Shown: one piece after another, positions 1 through 8,523 of the stretch
Layout of the letters: every line of letters starts with the position of its first letter
Numbering within the stretch: the first letter of the stretch is position 1
Origin: Acidobacteriaceae bacterium
GTDB lineage: Bacteria > Acidobacteriota > Terriglobia > Bryobacterales > Bryobacteraceae
Length of the DNA: 64,000 nt
Assembly: GCA_019240405.1 (NCBI GenBank)
Contig: JAFAYL010000020.1
Span: 62,001-126,000, forward strand
Reading direction: 5' to 3'
Program-made: the position numbers and the translations under genes
The notes under the pieces: model-generated
Seen by the model: only the letters and a program-made list of their open reading frames with translations
Database searches by the model: none
Told to the model about the DNA's origin: nothing

Positions 1-888
1 GTCTTTCAGAGCAATCAGGCTCGCCATTGCGTAAGGAGAGGAGCAATCCATCCGGATCTTCCCATCCCAATCGACACTCATAAACCGAAACGTCGGATCG
101 ACGACAGTATTGAGAACGGTGAGCTTCAACCCGTAACGATCGGCAATGCGGGGCCAATACGCCACCCCGGCTCCGCCTAATGGATCGACACCCAAGTTGA
201 GATCGGCGGCGGCGATGCTCGCGAGATCCACCACCCGCCACAACTCGTCCACATACTTCGAAACGTAATCGTACCGATGCGTTGTCGCGGCCTTCAGAGC
301 CCGCTCGTAAGGAACCCGAGCTACACTTTTCAGGCCCGAGCGCAGTAGATCGTTCGCGTAATTTTCGATCCATTTTGTCGCGGAAGTATCCGCTGGACCG
401 CCGGAAGGAGGATTGTATTTGAAGCCGCCGTCTTCAGGAGGGTTGTGAGAGGGAGTAATAACAATTCCATCGGCGAGTCCATCTTTGCGTCCGCGGTTAT
501 AAGTGAGTATCGCGTGCGATAACGCAGGCGTCGGCGTGTAGCCGCCTGCGTGATCGACCATTACGTCGACAGTATTGGCAGCAAGCACCTCGAGAGCGGT
601 TACGAACGCGGGCTCGGAAAGAGCATGTGTGTCCTTGGCGAGGAAAAGAGGACCGGTCGTGCCCTGTTGCCGCCGGTACTCGTAAATCGCCTGGGTGATG
701 GCGAGTATGTGGTCCTCATTAAATGAGGAGTGTAGTGAAGAGCCCCGATGGCCGGATGTTCCGAAGGCGACCCGTTGCGTATTCTCGCTCGGATCAGGTT
801 TGAGCGAGTAATAACTGGTAATCAGGCGGGGAATATTGACAAGCTGCGAAGGATCGGCGGGTTTGCCTGCGCGTGGATCAGTAGCCAT
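1..888 (-). CDS. pgm: Phosphoglucomutase (alpha-D-glucose phosphate-specific), C-terminus cut by the window edge
   Basis: Interconverts glucose 1-phosphate and glucose 6-phosphate in the cytoplasm, linking glycogen and nucleotide-sugar pools to glycolysis. About 296 residues are visible, against about 545 in the family, so the C-terminal half lies off the left edge. The ATG at 888 is preceded by GAGGTG a few bases upstream. The N-terminal loop [10 protein letters not shown] (residues 41-50) and the phosphoserine motif [11 protein letters not shown] (Ser about 147) are present. Further on are DPLGGAG and the long conserved stretch around TVDPTFRFM and [17 protein letters not shown], which is typical of the bacterial Pgm branch rather than phosphomannomutase. 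It lies 30 bases after the ATP-grasp-like gene and on the same strand, so it is probably the last gene of the same operon. Family assignment is firm; its link to the ligase genes is inferred from spacing. Confidence 0.95.
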   Translation of the reverse strand, partial: MATDPRAGKPADPSQLVNIPRLITSYYSLKPDPSENTQRVAFGTSGHRGSSLHSSFNEDHILAITQAIYEYRRQQGTTGPLFLAKDTHALSEPAFVTALEVLAANTVDVMVDHAGGYTPTPALSHAILTYNRGRKDGLADGIVITPSHNPPEDGGFKYNPPSGGPADTSATKWIENYANDLLRSGLKSVARVPYERALKAATTHRYDYVSKYVDELWRVVDLASIAAADLNLGVDPLGGAGVAYWPRIADRYGLKLTVLNTVVDPTFRFMSVDWDGKIRMDCSSPYAMASLIALKD

Positions 889-918
889 ATCACCTCACAT
901 TTTCGTCCCTCTTCAGGA

Positions 919-2097
919 TTACTGCGGGAGATGGAAACCGGCCGACGCGCCCACCCAGTCGAGGTCTTTATTGAAATCGACGCCCATCATTTTTCCGCGG
1001 CCAGTGCGTATGATCGTTGTCACCGGCTTTAACCCGCCATCCCAAATGTACATGATTCGCGTCTCGACCTTCGTCATCCCGCTGGGCGTGTCAACGGTTG
1101 GGACGAAGTTCATCTTTCGCTGAAGAATGAAATTCGAGCGCTCCTTCTCCGGAATGGCGTCAATCTCCTCCTGGGCGGGGCCGATTTTTATGCCGAGCCC
1201 GGCGAACGAATAAAGCGGCTTGAGGACGTAATCGTCCAGGTTTTCCGGCAACGTGTTCACGTCAGACAAGAATCTCGTTTCAGGCACACTGACGTGACGG
1301 AACCAGGGCAGCGAAAACTTACTCAGACGAAAAAACCAGTTCGGATGCCCGGCCCATTCGACATCCAAATCATCCGTGAACTGGAAATCAGTGTTGATCT
1401 CTTTTCGCAGCAGCTCATCCACAATCGCGCGATTATAGATGCGCTTAATTTCGATATCGTCCAGATAGAGTTTGCGTCCCCGCTTTCTAACATCGGTAAT
1501 CGGAGCGATCCGGATTCCCAGTAATTTCCGGGTCAGCAGGAAATCTGCGAGTGTCTTTTGTTCGTACGGATCTATTTCGAGAAGAACGACCTGCTCCGGC
1601 GAGTGCCCGCCGAGGATCGCTCGCCCGAGCGTCTCATGATAACTCCGCTCATCCAGGCAATCGAGGAATTCGCGGAGATTTGAGTCGAGCCGGTAAACCT
1701 GGCGGTAGACGTCCGCGAGCGCGGGCTGAAATGCATACAGCGAAGGGAAGCCCTGAATCTCGACGAGCTTCGGCTCTAGTGTTCCATCGGGTTCGCGGAC
1801 CAGGCCGAAATCAGCTTGCACAAACAACGGATGCTCCGGCTCATTTGGCACCCGAAAGCGATCCGGAATTGCCGCATCTGAAGCTTTCCGGTATTGCGGA
1901 TTCTCAGCAAGCTGCCGGTATAGTTCTTGCCCATAGCGCACCATCTTATCGAGCAGCGGCTTCGGATAAAAAACCGGCGTTTCGCTACAGCGAAAACCGA
2001 CGTGTGTTCCGCTCACAGCGTCGATCTGATGAAGGAATTCGGTATAAAGCTCGGGCGACCACTGTTCGTTAAAACGCTTGCGCAGCTCCGGTACCAC
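919..2097 (-). CDS. ATP-grasp-like protein of unknown substrate (possibly circularly permuted)
   Basis: 392 residues, no signal peptide. The C-terminal half carries an ATP-grasp-like nucleotide-binding segment, YVLKPLYSFAGLGIKIGP (residues 290-307), followed by NFILQRKM and KVETRIMYIWDG. This resembles the glycine loop and metal-binding strands of ATP-grasp ligases such as the glutathionylspermidine-synthase group. The N-terminal half has a distinctive LVEIQGFPSLYAFQ stretch (about 111-124) after ADFGLV. It starts 11 bases after the aminopeptidase gene, in a run with a GCS2 ligase and a classic ATP-grasp enzyme. A role as the second amide-forming enzyme of one pathway is therefore inferred. 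The substrate cannot be read from sequence; it could instead be a binding protein that has lost catalysis. Confidence 0.7.
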   Translation of the reverse strand: MVPELRKRFNEQWSPELYTEFLHQIDAVSGTHVGFRCSETPVFYPKPLLDKMVRYGQELYRQLAENPQYRKASDAAIPDRFRVPNEPEHPLFVQADFGLVREPDGTLEPKLVEIQGFPSLYAFQPALADVYRQVYRLDSNLREFLDCLDERSYHETLGRAILGGHSPEQVVLLEIDPYEQKTLADFLLTRKLLGIRIAPITDVRKRGRKLYLDDIEIKRIYNRAIVDELLRKEINTDFQFTDDLDVEWAGHPNWFFRLSKFSLPWFRHVSVPETRFLSDVNTLPENLDDYVLKPLYSFAGLGIKIGPAQEEIDAIPEKERSNFILQRKMNFVPTVDTPSGMTKVETRIMYIWDGGLKPVTTIIRTGRGKMMGVDFNKDLDWVGASAGFHLPQ

Positions 2098-2108
2098 GAC
2101 CGTCCCAT

Positions 2109-3137
2109 TTAAACTAGAAACTCGCCATTTCGCATGATCTGGTGCTCATCAACGAATATGTCGAACTTTCGTCCGACTACATCGATGTGCGTAGATGAGC
2201 TCCACTCGGCTCCCGTGTGGAAACCGTAAGGATTTCCGAACGCCATATGAACACCGGGTATTTTCTCGTCCTGGAGAATGTTGCCGACGACATCTCGGAT
2301 CGCAATATTGGTTCCGATGGCAAATTCACCGACGCGATCGCTGTTTTCGTCGGTGTGGGTGTAAGCCCAGAATTCGTCGCGAAGCTGCTTGTTGTCAGAT
2401 TGCGCGTCGGTAAGACGGTTGCCTTCTATCCTCACGGTCAGCGGCGCTTCTCTTAAATCGCCAAACTTACCGCAAAGGTAATCGCCCACGACGCCATCGA
2501 CCACAAACGTGCCATTCACTTCGAGCGGAGATGTGAAAATTTCGCCTCCGGGCAGATTGCCCCATTTATCCTGACCAATGATGCCGCTTGTCTTGATCCA
2601 TTTGTATGCGGGCGTGAGATCCGCGGTTACATCCGTCCCGGCGGCAGTAACAGCCCTGATCGAACGCGCGTTTTTCACGATGCCCATAATTCTGCGGCTG
2701 AGTTCATCGACCTCCAAGAAGTCCGCCCGCATGCCCTCAAGCATGATCTTTTTCTCGATGTTGACCATGTGAGCATGCCGCAACTTCTTGCGATTGACCA
2801 CGTCAGTCATCTGCATCCGCGATCTCAGCTCATGCCATTGAGCCTGAGCGGCAAAAATGCTAACCTGGCTTGACTCCAGATCGTCTAGAATGACCTTCGG
2901 CATATCTGTCAAAGGCCGAGGCGCCAGATCTTCCAGAACGAAGGTGCGGTAGGGGCAGCCGCATGCATCGAGTTCGGCAACCAAACTGGCGGCGATTTCT
3001 TCGCAGGCTTGATCGGTAATCAACGTCACCTTTTCCGCAGGCTGAATTCTCAAGCACACAAATACCGCGTTATGCGCGCCGCTCTTCAGCTCGGGATCAA
3101 ATGGGATGGTTGTGAGGTCGGTAAGCGCTGTGGTCAC
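2109..3137 (-). CDS. M29-like metallo-aminopeptidase (thermophilic aminopeptidase family)
   Basis: 342 residues, cytoplasmic. It fits the M29 group (AmpS/PepS-like), whose members use two metal ions to remove N-terminal residues. Candidate metal ligands appear in the expected order: Glu199 in PGGEIFTSP, Glu271 in GEFAIGTN, His297 in HMAFGNPYG, and His317/Asp319 in HIDVV. It is somewhat shorter than the roughly 400 residues of typical M29 enzymes, mainly at the N-terminus. Its start overlaps the end of the GCS2 ligase gene by 4 bases, implying translational coupling. Inside an amide-ligase operon it may trim or recycle the product; it could also be a repurposed enzyme acting on a non-peptide amide. 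The family call is good, the substrate unknown. Confidence 0.75.
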   Translation of the reverse strand: MTTALTDLTTIPFDPELKSGAHNAVFVCLRIQPAEKVTLITDQACEEIAASLVAELDACGCPYRTFVLEDLAPRPLTDMPKVILDDLESSQVSIFAAQAQWHELRSRMQMTDVVNRKKLRHAHMVNIEKKIMLEGMRADFLEVDELSRRIMGIVKNARSIRAVTAAGTDVTADLTPAYKWIKTSGIIGQDKWGNLPGGEIFTSPLEVNGTFVVDGVVGDYLCGKFGDLREAPLTVRIEGNRLTDAQSDNKQLRDEFWAYTHTDENSDRVGEFAIGTNIAIRDVVGNILQDEKIPGVHMAFGNPYGFHTGAEWSSSTHIDVVGRKFDIFVDEHQIMRNGEFLV

Positions 3138-4267
3138 GCCGCACCAGCGCCCATGAATTCACCGGAAAGTCCGGCTTCCGTCTCATAAATCATGTAATCC
3201 ACTACTTTGGTCAAATCTCCTGTTTCTTGAAAAATACGCAGTTGCCGGTCCGCCCCTGTGCCGTGCTCGAGAATGCGATGGATGTAGTTAATCTCTTCTC
3301 TAGAATCGAGTTCATCGACTACGTCGTCCACGAATTCCAGATACTCATAAATTAGGTCGCGAACAGGCACTTCAATTCGCTTTCCGAAATCGATGAGCTT
3401 ACCTTCAATGCCGTACCGCGAAGCTCGCCACTTGTTTTCCATGATGAGCGCGCGCCGGTAGAGCCGGAAGCCTTGGTTCGCCGCCAGCAATTTATTGAGC
3501 TTGGCGATTGTGGCCTGAATTAAAGCGGCAATGGCAATTGTCTCGTCGGCCCGCATCGGAACATCGCAAATGCGAAATTCGAGGGTAGGAAAGTTTGGAT
3601 GCGGCCGGATATCCCACCAGATTTTCTTGGCATTGTCGATGCAATTCGTCTTGACGAGAATATTGACGAAGCTCTCGTACTCGCCCCAGCTCGGAAAATA
3701 ATCGGGAATGTTTGTCCGGGGAAACTTATCGAACACCTTGCCCCGATAGGACTTCAGGCCCGTATCCATCCCCAGCCAGAACGGCGAATTCGTCGAAAGG
3801 GCCAATATATGTGGCAAGAAGTATCGAGACGCATTCATCAATTGAATCTGCGTCTCCCGATCCTCCACACCGACGTGCACGTGAAGACCGAAGATCAGGT
3901 TCGCTCGAGCGACCATTTTCAGATCCTGCACGATGGTGTAATAGCGCTCGTCGGGATAGATGTCCTGCTTGCGCCAATCCGCAAACGGATGTGTTCCCGC
4001 CGCCGCCAAGCTCAGCCCGTTCTGTTTCGCTAAATTGACGATCTGCAGCCGCAGCGCTTTTAGCTCCTTGGCCGCATCTTTAATGTCACGGCATACGCCC
4101 GTCCCCACCTCGACTACCGACTGATGCATCTCCGCTTTGACTGCCTCTTTGAGAAGCATCTTGCCTTTAGAGATGATCTCCGAGTCAATGTGCGAGCGGA
4201 GGTCTCGGGTTACCGGATCAATCGTCTGATATTCTTCTTCGATCCCTATGGTCAGACTCGGATTCAT
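3134..4267 (-). CDS. Carboxylate-amine ligase, GCS2/YbdK family
   Basis: 377 residues with the glutamate-cysteine ligase type 2 fold. Family members use ATP to couple a carboxylate, often the gamma carboxyl of glutamate, to an amine. The N-terminal metal-binding motif TIGIEEEYQ (6-14), FGLHVHVGVED in the middle and TLEFRICDVPMRADE further on are hallmark strands of the fold. The length matches YbdK (about 370). The 3' end overlaps the aminopeptidase start by 4 bases, and 45 bases separate it from the upstream ATP-grasp gene. True glutathione synthesis is unlikely because the second ligase here is not GshB-like. A different gamma-glutamyl or amide product is inferred. Confidence 0.88.
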   Translation of the reverse strand: MNPSLTIGIEEEYQTIDPVTRDLRSHIDSEIISKGKMLLKEAVKAEMHQSVVEVGTGVCRDIKDAAKELKALRLQIVNLAKQNGLSLAAAGTHPFADWRKQDIYPDERYYTIVQDLKMVARANLIFGLHVHVGVEDRETQIQLMNASRYFLPHILALSTNSPFWLGMDTGLKSYRGKVFDKFPRTNIPDYFPSWGEYESFVNILVKTNCIDNAKKIWWDIRPHPNFPTLEFRICDVPMRADETIAIAALIQATIAKLNKLLAANQGFRLYRRALIMENKWRASRYGIEGKLIDFGKRIEVPVRDLIYEYLEFVDDVVDELDSREEINYIHRILEHGTGADRQLRIFQETGDLTKVVDYMIYETEAGLSGEFMGAGAA

Positions 4268-4312
4268 ACCGCTAATGCCTACCTAATTCGCGTCCTTTAG
4301 TGCACTGCCGCC

Positions 4313-5272
4313 TCAAGAGGATGCGGCACTAGTCTTTACCGGCCCCGCGTTCAAGAAATGAGCCCAGCGGTATTCGGTGTCGGGCTGCTTTTTGCTGACA
4401 GCTTTATCGATTGCAAGTTGCGCCACATTCTCCACCACCCAATCGAAGTTAGCCTGACCGACGGAGTGAACGTCCGCATCGGGCGCGGGATTCAAGAAGT
4501 CAATCGCGTAAGGCACTCCGTTCTGAACGGCGAACTCCACGGTGTTGAAGTCATAACCCAAAGCCCGGCAGAGCGCCAGGGAATCCTTTACCAGCCGCTG
4601 ATGTAAAGCGCCAGTCGCAGCGGCATCTTTTACGTATCGCAGGTGGTGCGGCTGTTTGGGATCGTACTTCATCGCGCGCACCTTCTCCTGGCCAACCACA
4701 TAACAGCGATAGTAGTCGTCGAAATCGACCGCCGATTGCAGGGTCATGCACATGGTGCCAGTCTGGTCATAGGAGTTGAAGAATTCATCGCGGGAATTGA
4801 CCTTATACACATGTTTCCAGCCACCGCCGCTGAAGGGTTTTAAAAACGCGGGAAAACCTATATAGTCAAATACTTCGTCCCAATTCAACGGGTACGCGAG
4901 GTTCCGCATGGATTGGACCGTCGTGCCCGGCGGATGCATTTTATGCGGCAAAACGACCGTGTTCGGGACCGCCACTCCCAATTTTTTAGCCAGCGCGTAA
5001 TTAAAGAACTTATCGTCAGCACTCCACCAGAACGGATTGTTGATCACTACGGTTCCGCTGAGCATTGCGTTTTTCAGATATGCACGATAGAAATCTATGT
5101 CGTGCGAAATGCGGTCGACAATCACCTGGTAACCGCTCGGCTCGGCGATCTTGATGGCACCGATGCGGACGTGGTCGGCCGTGACGCCCGCAACCTTTTT
5201 CTCGTTGATCCGATCCACGAGGGCCTGGGGAAACGTGTTTTCCATCCCGTAGATCACGCCAATCTTGGCCAT
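4313..5272 (-). CDS. ATP-grasp ligase, RimK-like, unknown substrate
   Basis: 319 residues, soluble. A canonical ATP-grasp layout is visible: an N-terminal alpha/beta domain beginning MAKIGVIYGME, the phosphate-binding loop FLKPFSGGGWKHVYKV (143-158), and the metal-binding strands EFAVQNGVPYAIDFLNPAPD (Glu246, Asp258, Asn261). Enzymes of this class activate a carboxylate as acyl phosphate and couple it to an amine. The gene sits second in the run, 46 bases after the esterase and 45 bases before the GCS2 ligase, so the two ligases probably act in sequence on one metabolite. The start ATG at 5272 has AAGGAG about 6 bases upstream. Substrate and product cannot be told from sequence. Confidence 0.82.
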   Translation of the reverse strand: MAKIGVIYGMENTFPQALVDRINEKKVAGVTADHVRIGAIKIAEPSGYQVIVDRISHDIDFYRAYLKNAMLSGTVVINNPFWWSADDKFFNYALAKKLGVAVPNTVVLPHKMHPPGTTVQSMRNLAYPLNWDEVFDYIGFPAFLKPFSGGGWKHVYKVNSRDEFFNSYDQTGTMCMTLQSAVDFDDYYRCYVVGQEKVRAMKYDPKQPHHLRYVKDAAATGALHQRLVKDSLALCRALGYDFNTVEFAVQNGVPYAIDFLNPAPDADVHSVGQANFDWVVENVAQLAIDKAVSKKQPDTEYRWAHFLNAGPVKTSAASS

Positions 5273-5318
5273 GTCGATCTCCTTTTAAAGCTGCCTTCGA
5301 ACGCACCTTCCTGCATCG

Positions 5319-6029
5319 TTAAAAGAATTTTACCGCCATGCGCTGCCATAGCGGCCAATCATGGCGTTCACCGCCCGTCCAAATATCCAACCAGTGCGGG
5401 ATACCTCGCGCCCCCAAGATATTCGCCATTCGGAAATTCTCGCCTAGGCAGATATCGTGGTCGCCCGCCGCAAGGACGATTCTCATTTGCCGGTAGCGGT
5501 CGAGAAACCAGGGGTCGCTCATATTAGGAATGTAATCGACGGGATTATTGAAATAGAAATCGTTATCGTAATAGCCGTCCATGAAGGATTTCATTTCAAA
5601 TGCTCCGCTCATGGCAACGCAAGCGGATATCGCATCCGGATGCCTCAATGCAAAATTCAATGCGTGATAGGCGCCAAAACTGCACCCTGTAGTTGTGACG
5701 GTTGGCGATCCGTTCACGCCGCGAATCAGAGGCAAGACCTCAAAAATCACGTAATTCTCATAGGCGATATGCCGCATCACGCGGTCGTGGGGGTGAATGC
5801 TCCGGTTATACCAGCTCTCCCCATCTATACTGTCGACGCAAAATACCTGGAGATGTCCCCATTCGACTTTTTGCCAGACGGCATGAATCATGCCCGCGTT
5901 TTCGTACTCGAAGAACCGCCCGCGCGAGGTGGGAAACACCAAGACGGGCGATCCAGCGTGTCCATACGCCAATAACTCCATGTTGCGGCCAAGCCTGGAG
6001 CTGTACCAGTTGTGATAGTCGCGGCGCAT
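5319..6029 (-). CDS. Alpha/beta-hydrolase esterase of the amide-ligase operon
   Basis: 236 residues, esterase-D-like alpha/beta hydrolase without a signal peptide. The nucleophile elbow is TGCSFGAYHA (Ser117). An acid candidate lies in AAGDHDICLGEN (Asp190 or Asp192), and the catalytic His in GGERHDWPLWQ (His223), so the triad looks complete. It is the first gene of the minus-strand run that continues into the ligase, peptidase and pgm genes. The family includes esterases and acyltransferases, so it may hydrolyse an ester, release a product, or transfer an acyl group. The neighbourhood suggests a step in the same pathway. Expression probably starts in the 145-base divergent gap 6030-6174. Confidence 0.82.
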   Translation of the reverse strand: MRRDYHNWYSSRLGRNMELLAYGHAGSPVLVFPTSRGRFFEYENAGMIHAVWQKVEWGHLQVFCVDSIDGESWYNRSIHPHDRVMRHIAYENYVIFEVLPLIRGVNGSPTVTTTGCSFGAYHALNFALRHPDAISACVAMSGAFEMKSFMDGYYDNDFYFNNPVDYIPNMSDPWFLDRYRQMRIVLAAGDHDICLGENFRMANILGARGIPHWLDIWTGGERHDWPLWQRMAVKFF

Positions 6030-6174
6030 GCGATGAGTAGATGTTTTCTTTGCCCTACCTGGAACTGTCCATTCTGCCTACATCATCTAATACGGTACGG
6101 GCATCTAGTATGTAGAGAAGAGCGGGGCCCAGTTAGGGACGTCTTAGCTAAATGGGGCCCCGGGAGCGGCCGGA

Positions 6175-6915
6175 ATGCGTACACTACGAAGAAACTGCAA
6201 TCTGCTCATTGGGTTAGCAGTGGTTGTGTCTGCCGGAAGTGACGCAACGGCGGATGAGCCCAAACGTGAGGACAAAGCAGCGACGGCGGCGATACTCTTA
6301 AAATACGTCGCGGCATCGCAAGCTCAAGCTGACGTTGTCCGCGGCGCTTCCATGCAGGTTGAAATCACGGCTTCGGTGCCCAAACTGAAAGAGGAAGGTC
6401 GCTTACAAGCTCTTCGTAAGATCTCAAAAGTAGGCCAGATTACATACCATGTCCTTGGATTCCAAGGGGACACCACCGTCAAGAGCCAAGTGATCGCCCG
6501 GTTTTTGCAGGCCGAGCAACAAGGTCCGCAGGCCGCCGATTTGAGCATCACGCCAGCCAACTACAAGTTCAAATTCAAAGGTGAATGGAAGTTCGGCGAT
6601 AAGGACGCTTATCTGTTTCAGCTTTCTCCTCGCAGGAAAGTCGTCGGCCTCTTTAAAGGTGAAATCTGGATCGACGCGGCCACGTATTTGCCACTGTACG
6701 AGAAGGGCCGGTTAGTCAAAAACCCGAGTATTTTCTTCAAGAAAGTGGATTTTCAGCGAGCCTTTACCATTGCAAACGGAACAGCCATTCCCGCGTACAT
6801 GGTTAGCACGATTGACACGCGCGTCGTCGGGAAAGTGGAGATCAATATCCACTATTCAAACTTCGAGCCGAATGCTGCTCCCGACGAGGAGACCGGAACT
6901 GCTGTTCAGCAGTAG
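6175..6915 (+). CDS. Secreted LolA-like (outer-membrane lipoprotein-sorting fold) protein
   Basis: 246 residues with an N-terminal signal peptide (RTLRRNCNLLIGLAVVVSAG, cleavage near residue 26). The body has the alternating beta-strand pattern of LolA/LppX-type proteins, including GEWKFGDKDAYLFQLSP and KGEIWIDAATYLPLYEKGR, which match the usual 'converted to / imposed on' strands of this fold. It is therefore probably periplasmic and may bind a lipid. A second protein with the same strand order lies at 49492-50313. It is divergent from the amide-ligase operon and 126 bases before hpnJ. A link to hopanoid handling is only a guess from proximity. Confidence 0.6.
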   Translation: MRTLRRNCNLLIGLAVVVSAGSDATADEPKREDKAATAAILLKYVAASQAQADVVRGASMQVEITASVPKLKEEGRLQALRKISKVGQITYHVLGFQGDTTVKSQVIARFLQAEQQGPQAADLSITPANYKFKFKGEWKFGDKDAYLFQLSPRRKVVGLFKGEIWIDAATYLPLYEKGRLVKNPSIFFKKVDFQRAFTIANGTAIPAYMVSTIDTRVVGKVEINIHYSNFEPNAAPDEETGTAVQQ

Positions 6916-7041
6916 CCGTCGAATTCGTCGGTTGCCCGCTGAATGCGACAATTGTTCCATAGGCCCCAGATAAGATTCCACTAAGCCTCTCCCAGGTTGT
7001 CTGTGGGGCTAATACAAAGTAAGCTAAAGAATTAGCGCCTA

Positions 7042-8523
7042 ATGGAGTCCATGAGAACGCTTTTTTTGAACCCCCCTTCCTTTGAAGGGTTTGACGGGGG
7101 GGCGGGGTCACGCTGGCCAGCCGCGCGAGAGATCGAATCCTACTGGTACCCGGTTTGGCTTTGCTATCCGGCAGGCATGCTTCCCGACAGCAAAGTTGTC
7201 GATGCCCCACCTCACAAGGTTTCGATCGAACAGACGGTGGCAATGGCTGCCGATTTCGAGTTGCTGGTGCTTTTTACATCGACTCCGGGCTTCGAAGTCG
7301 ATGTGAAGATCGCCGAGATGATGAAGGATGCGAATCCCAAGCTGAAGGTGGCGTTTGTCGGACCGCCGGTTACCATCGAGCCGGAAAAGAGCCTACGCGC
7401 TTCCACAGCCATTGATTTCGTCGTGAAGCGCGAATTCGATTACCCGATACGCGATTACGCGATGGGTAAACCGCTCGACGAGATTCCGAGCGTGGTGTTC
7501 CGGAAGAACGGAGGATTTCAGCACAACCCGGAGCGGGGCGTTATCGAGAATCTCGACGAGCTTCCATGGGTAACGAAGGTTTATAAACGCGATCTTGATT
7601 TCCGGCGGTACAACGTTCCTTTTCTGCTGAATCCGTACATCTCGTTCTACACCACGCGCGGATGCCCCGCACAGTGTACATTTTGTCTTTGGCCGCAAAC
7701 GCATTCGGGGCACCGCTGGAGACTGCGCTCTTCGGATGACATCGTGAATGAATGCCGCTGGACATTGGAGAATTTTCCGGGCTTGAAGGAAATCTTCTTC
7801 GACGACGATACGTTCAATTATCAGAAAGCCCGGACAATCGAGCTTTGCAGCAAGCTGAAGCAGCTTAAATTCACGTGGAGCTGCACGTCTCGCGTAACCA
7901 CGGACTACGACACACTCAAAGCGATGAAGGAAGCCGGCTGCCGATTACTGATTGTCGGCTATGAGTCCGGCGAGCAGCAGATTCTGAAGAACATTAAGAA
8001 GGGCGCGACGATCGACATGGCCCGCCGGTTTACTGCGAATTGCAAGAAGCTGGGGCTGGTGATCCATGGCGATTTCATCGTCGGCCTGCCCGGCGAGACG
8101 CGTGAGACGATCCGAAAAAGCATCGATTTCGCCAAAGAGCTCGACGTTGAAACCATTCAGGTCTCGATCGGCCACGCCTATCCAGGAACTGAGTTTTACG
8201 AGCACATCACCAAGAATGGACTCATCAATTTAGAACAGAAGATGGCGGATGAAGCCGGGCACCAGCTCCCGAACTACGCGTATCCGGGACTCGATCGGGC
8301 CGAGCTTGTGGATTGGGTGGAGCGCTTCTACGGTGAATTTTATTTCCGCCCGAAAGTTGCGCTGCGGCTGGTTGGAAAAGCCATGTGGAACAGCGCAGAC
8401 CGACGGCGGCTTTATAAGGAAGCCCGCGAGTATCTGAGCTTGCGTTCCAAACGCAAACAGTTCGTGAAACACGCGAAGCAGGAAAAACAAGAGCAAGCTG
8501 CCGTTCTGAGTGCCGGTGATTGA
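7042..8523 (+). CDS. hpnJ: B12-binding radical SAM protein of hopanoid side-chain synthesis
   Basis: 493 residues. A B12-binding domain (about residues 5-150) precedes a radical SAM domain whose cluster-binding motif CPAQCTFC (Cys208, Cys212, Cys215) is intact. FDDDTFN and VGYESGEQQIL follow in the barrel. The opening TLFLNPPSFEGFDGGAGSR is characteristic of HpnJ, which is known to act in bacteriohopanetetrol cyclitol ether formation by contracting the sugar ring. The true start may be the ATG at 7051, which has GGAG just upstream. The gene overlaps hpnI by four bases (TTGA), so the two are co-translated. hpnK, the deacetylase step between HpnI and HpnJ, is not in this window. Confidence 0.93.
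   Translation: MESMRTLFLNPPSFEGFDGGAGSRWPAAREIESYWYPVWLCYPAGMLPDSKVVDAPPHKVSIEQTVAMAADFELLVLFTSTPGFEVDVKIAEMMKDANPKLKVAFVGPPVTIEPEKSLRASTAIDFVVKREFDYPIRDYAMGKPLDEIPSVVFRKNGGFQHNPERGVIENLDELPWVTKVYKRDLDFRRYNVPFLLNPYISFYTTRGCPAQCTFCLWPQTHSGHRWRLRSSDDIVNECRWTLENFPGLKEIFFDDDTFNYQKARTIELCSKLKQLKFTWSCTSRVTTDYDTLKAMKEAGCRLLIVGYESGEQQILKNIKKGATIDMARRFTANCKKLGLVIHGDFIVGLPGETRETIRKSIDFAKELDVETIQVSIGHAYPGTEFYEHITKNGLINLEQKMADEAGHQLPNYAYPGLDRAELVDWVERFYGEFYFRPKVALRLVGKAMWNSADRRRLYKEAREYLSLRSKRKQFVKHAKQEKQEQAAVLSAGD

Noticed and set aside
6121-6160. Two GGGGCCC repeats in the divergent gap
   Set aside because: Only two short GC-rich copies about 30 bases apart; no wider symmetry or known element.
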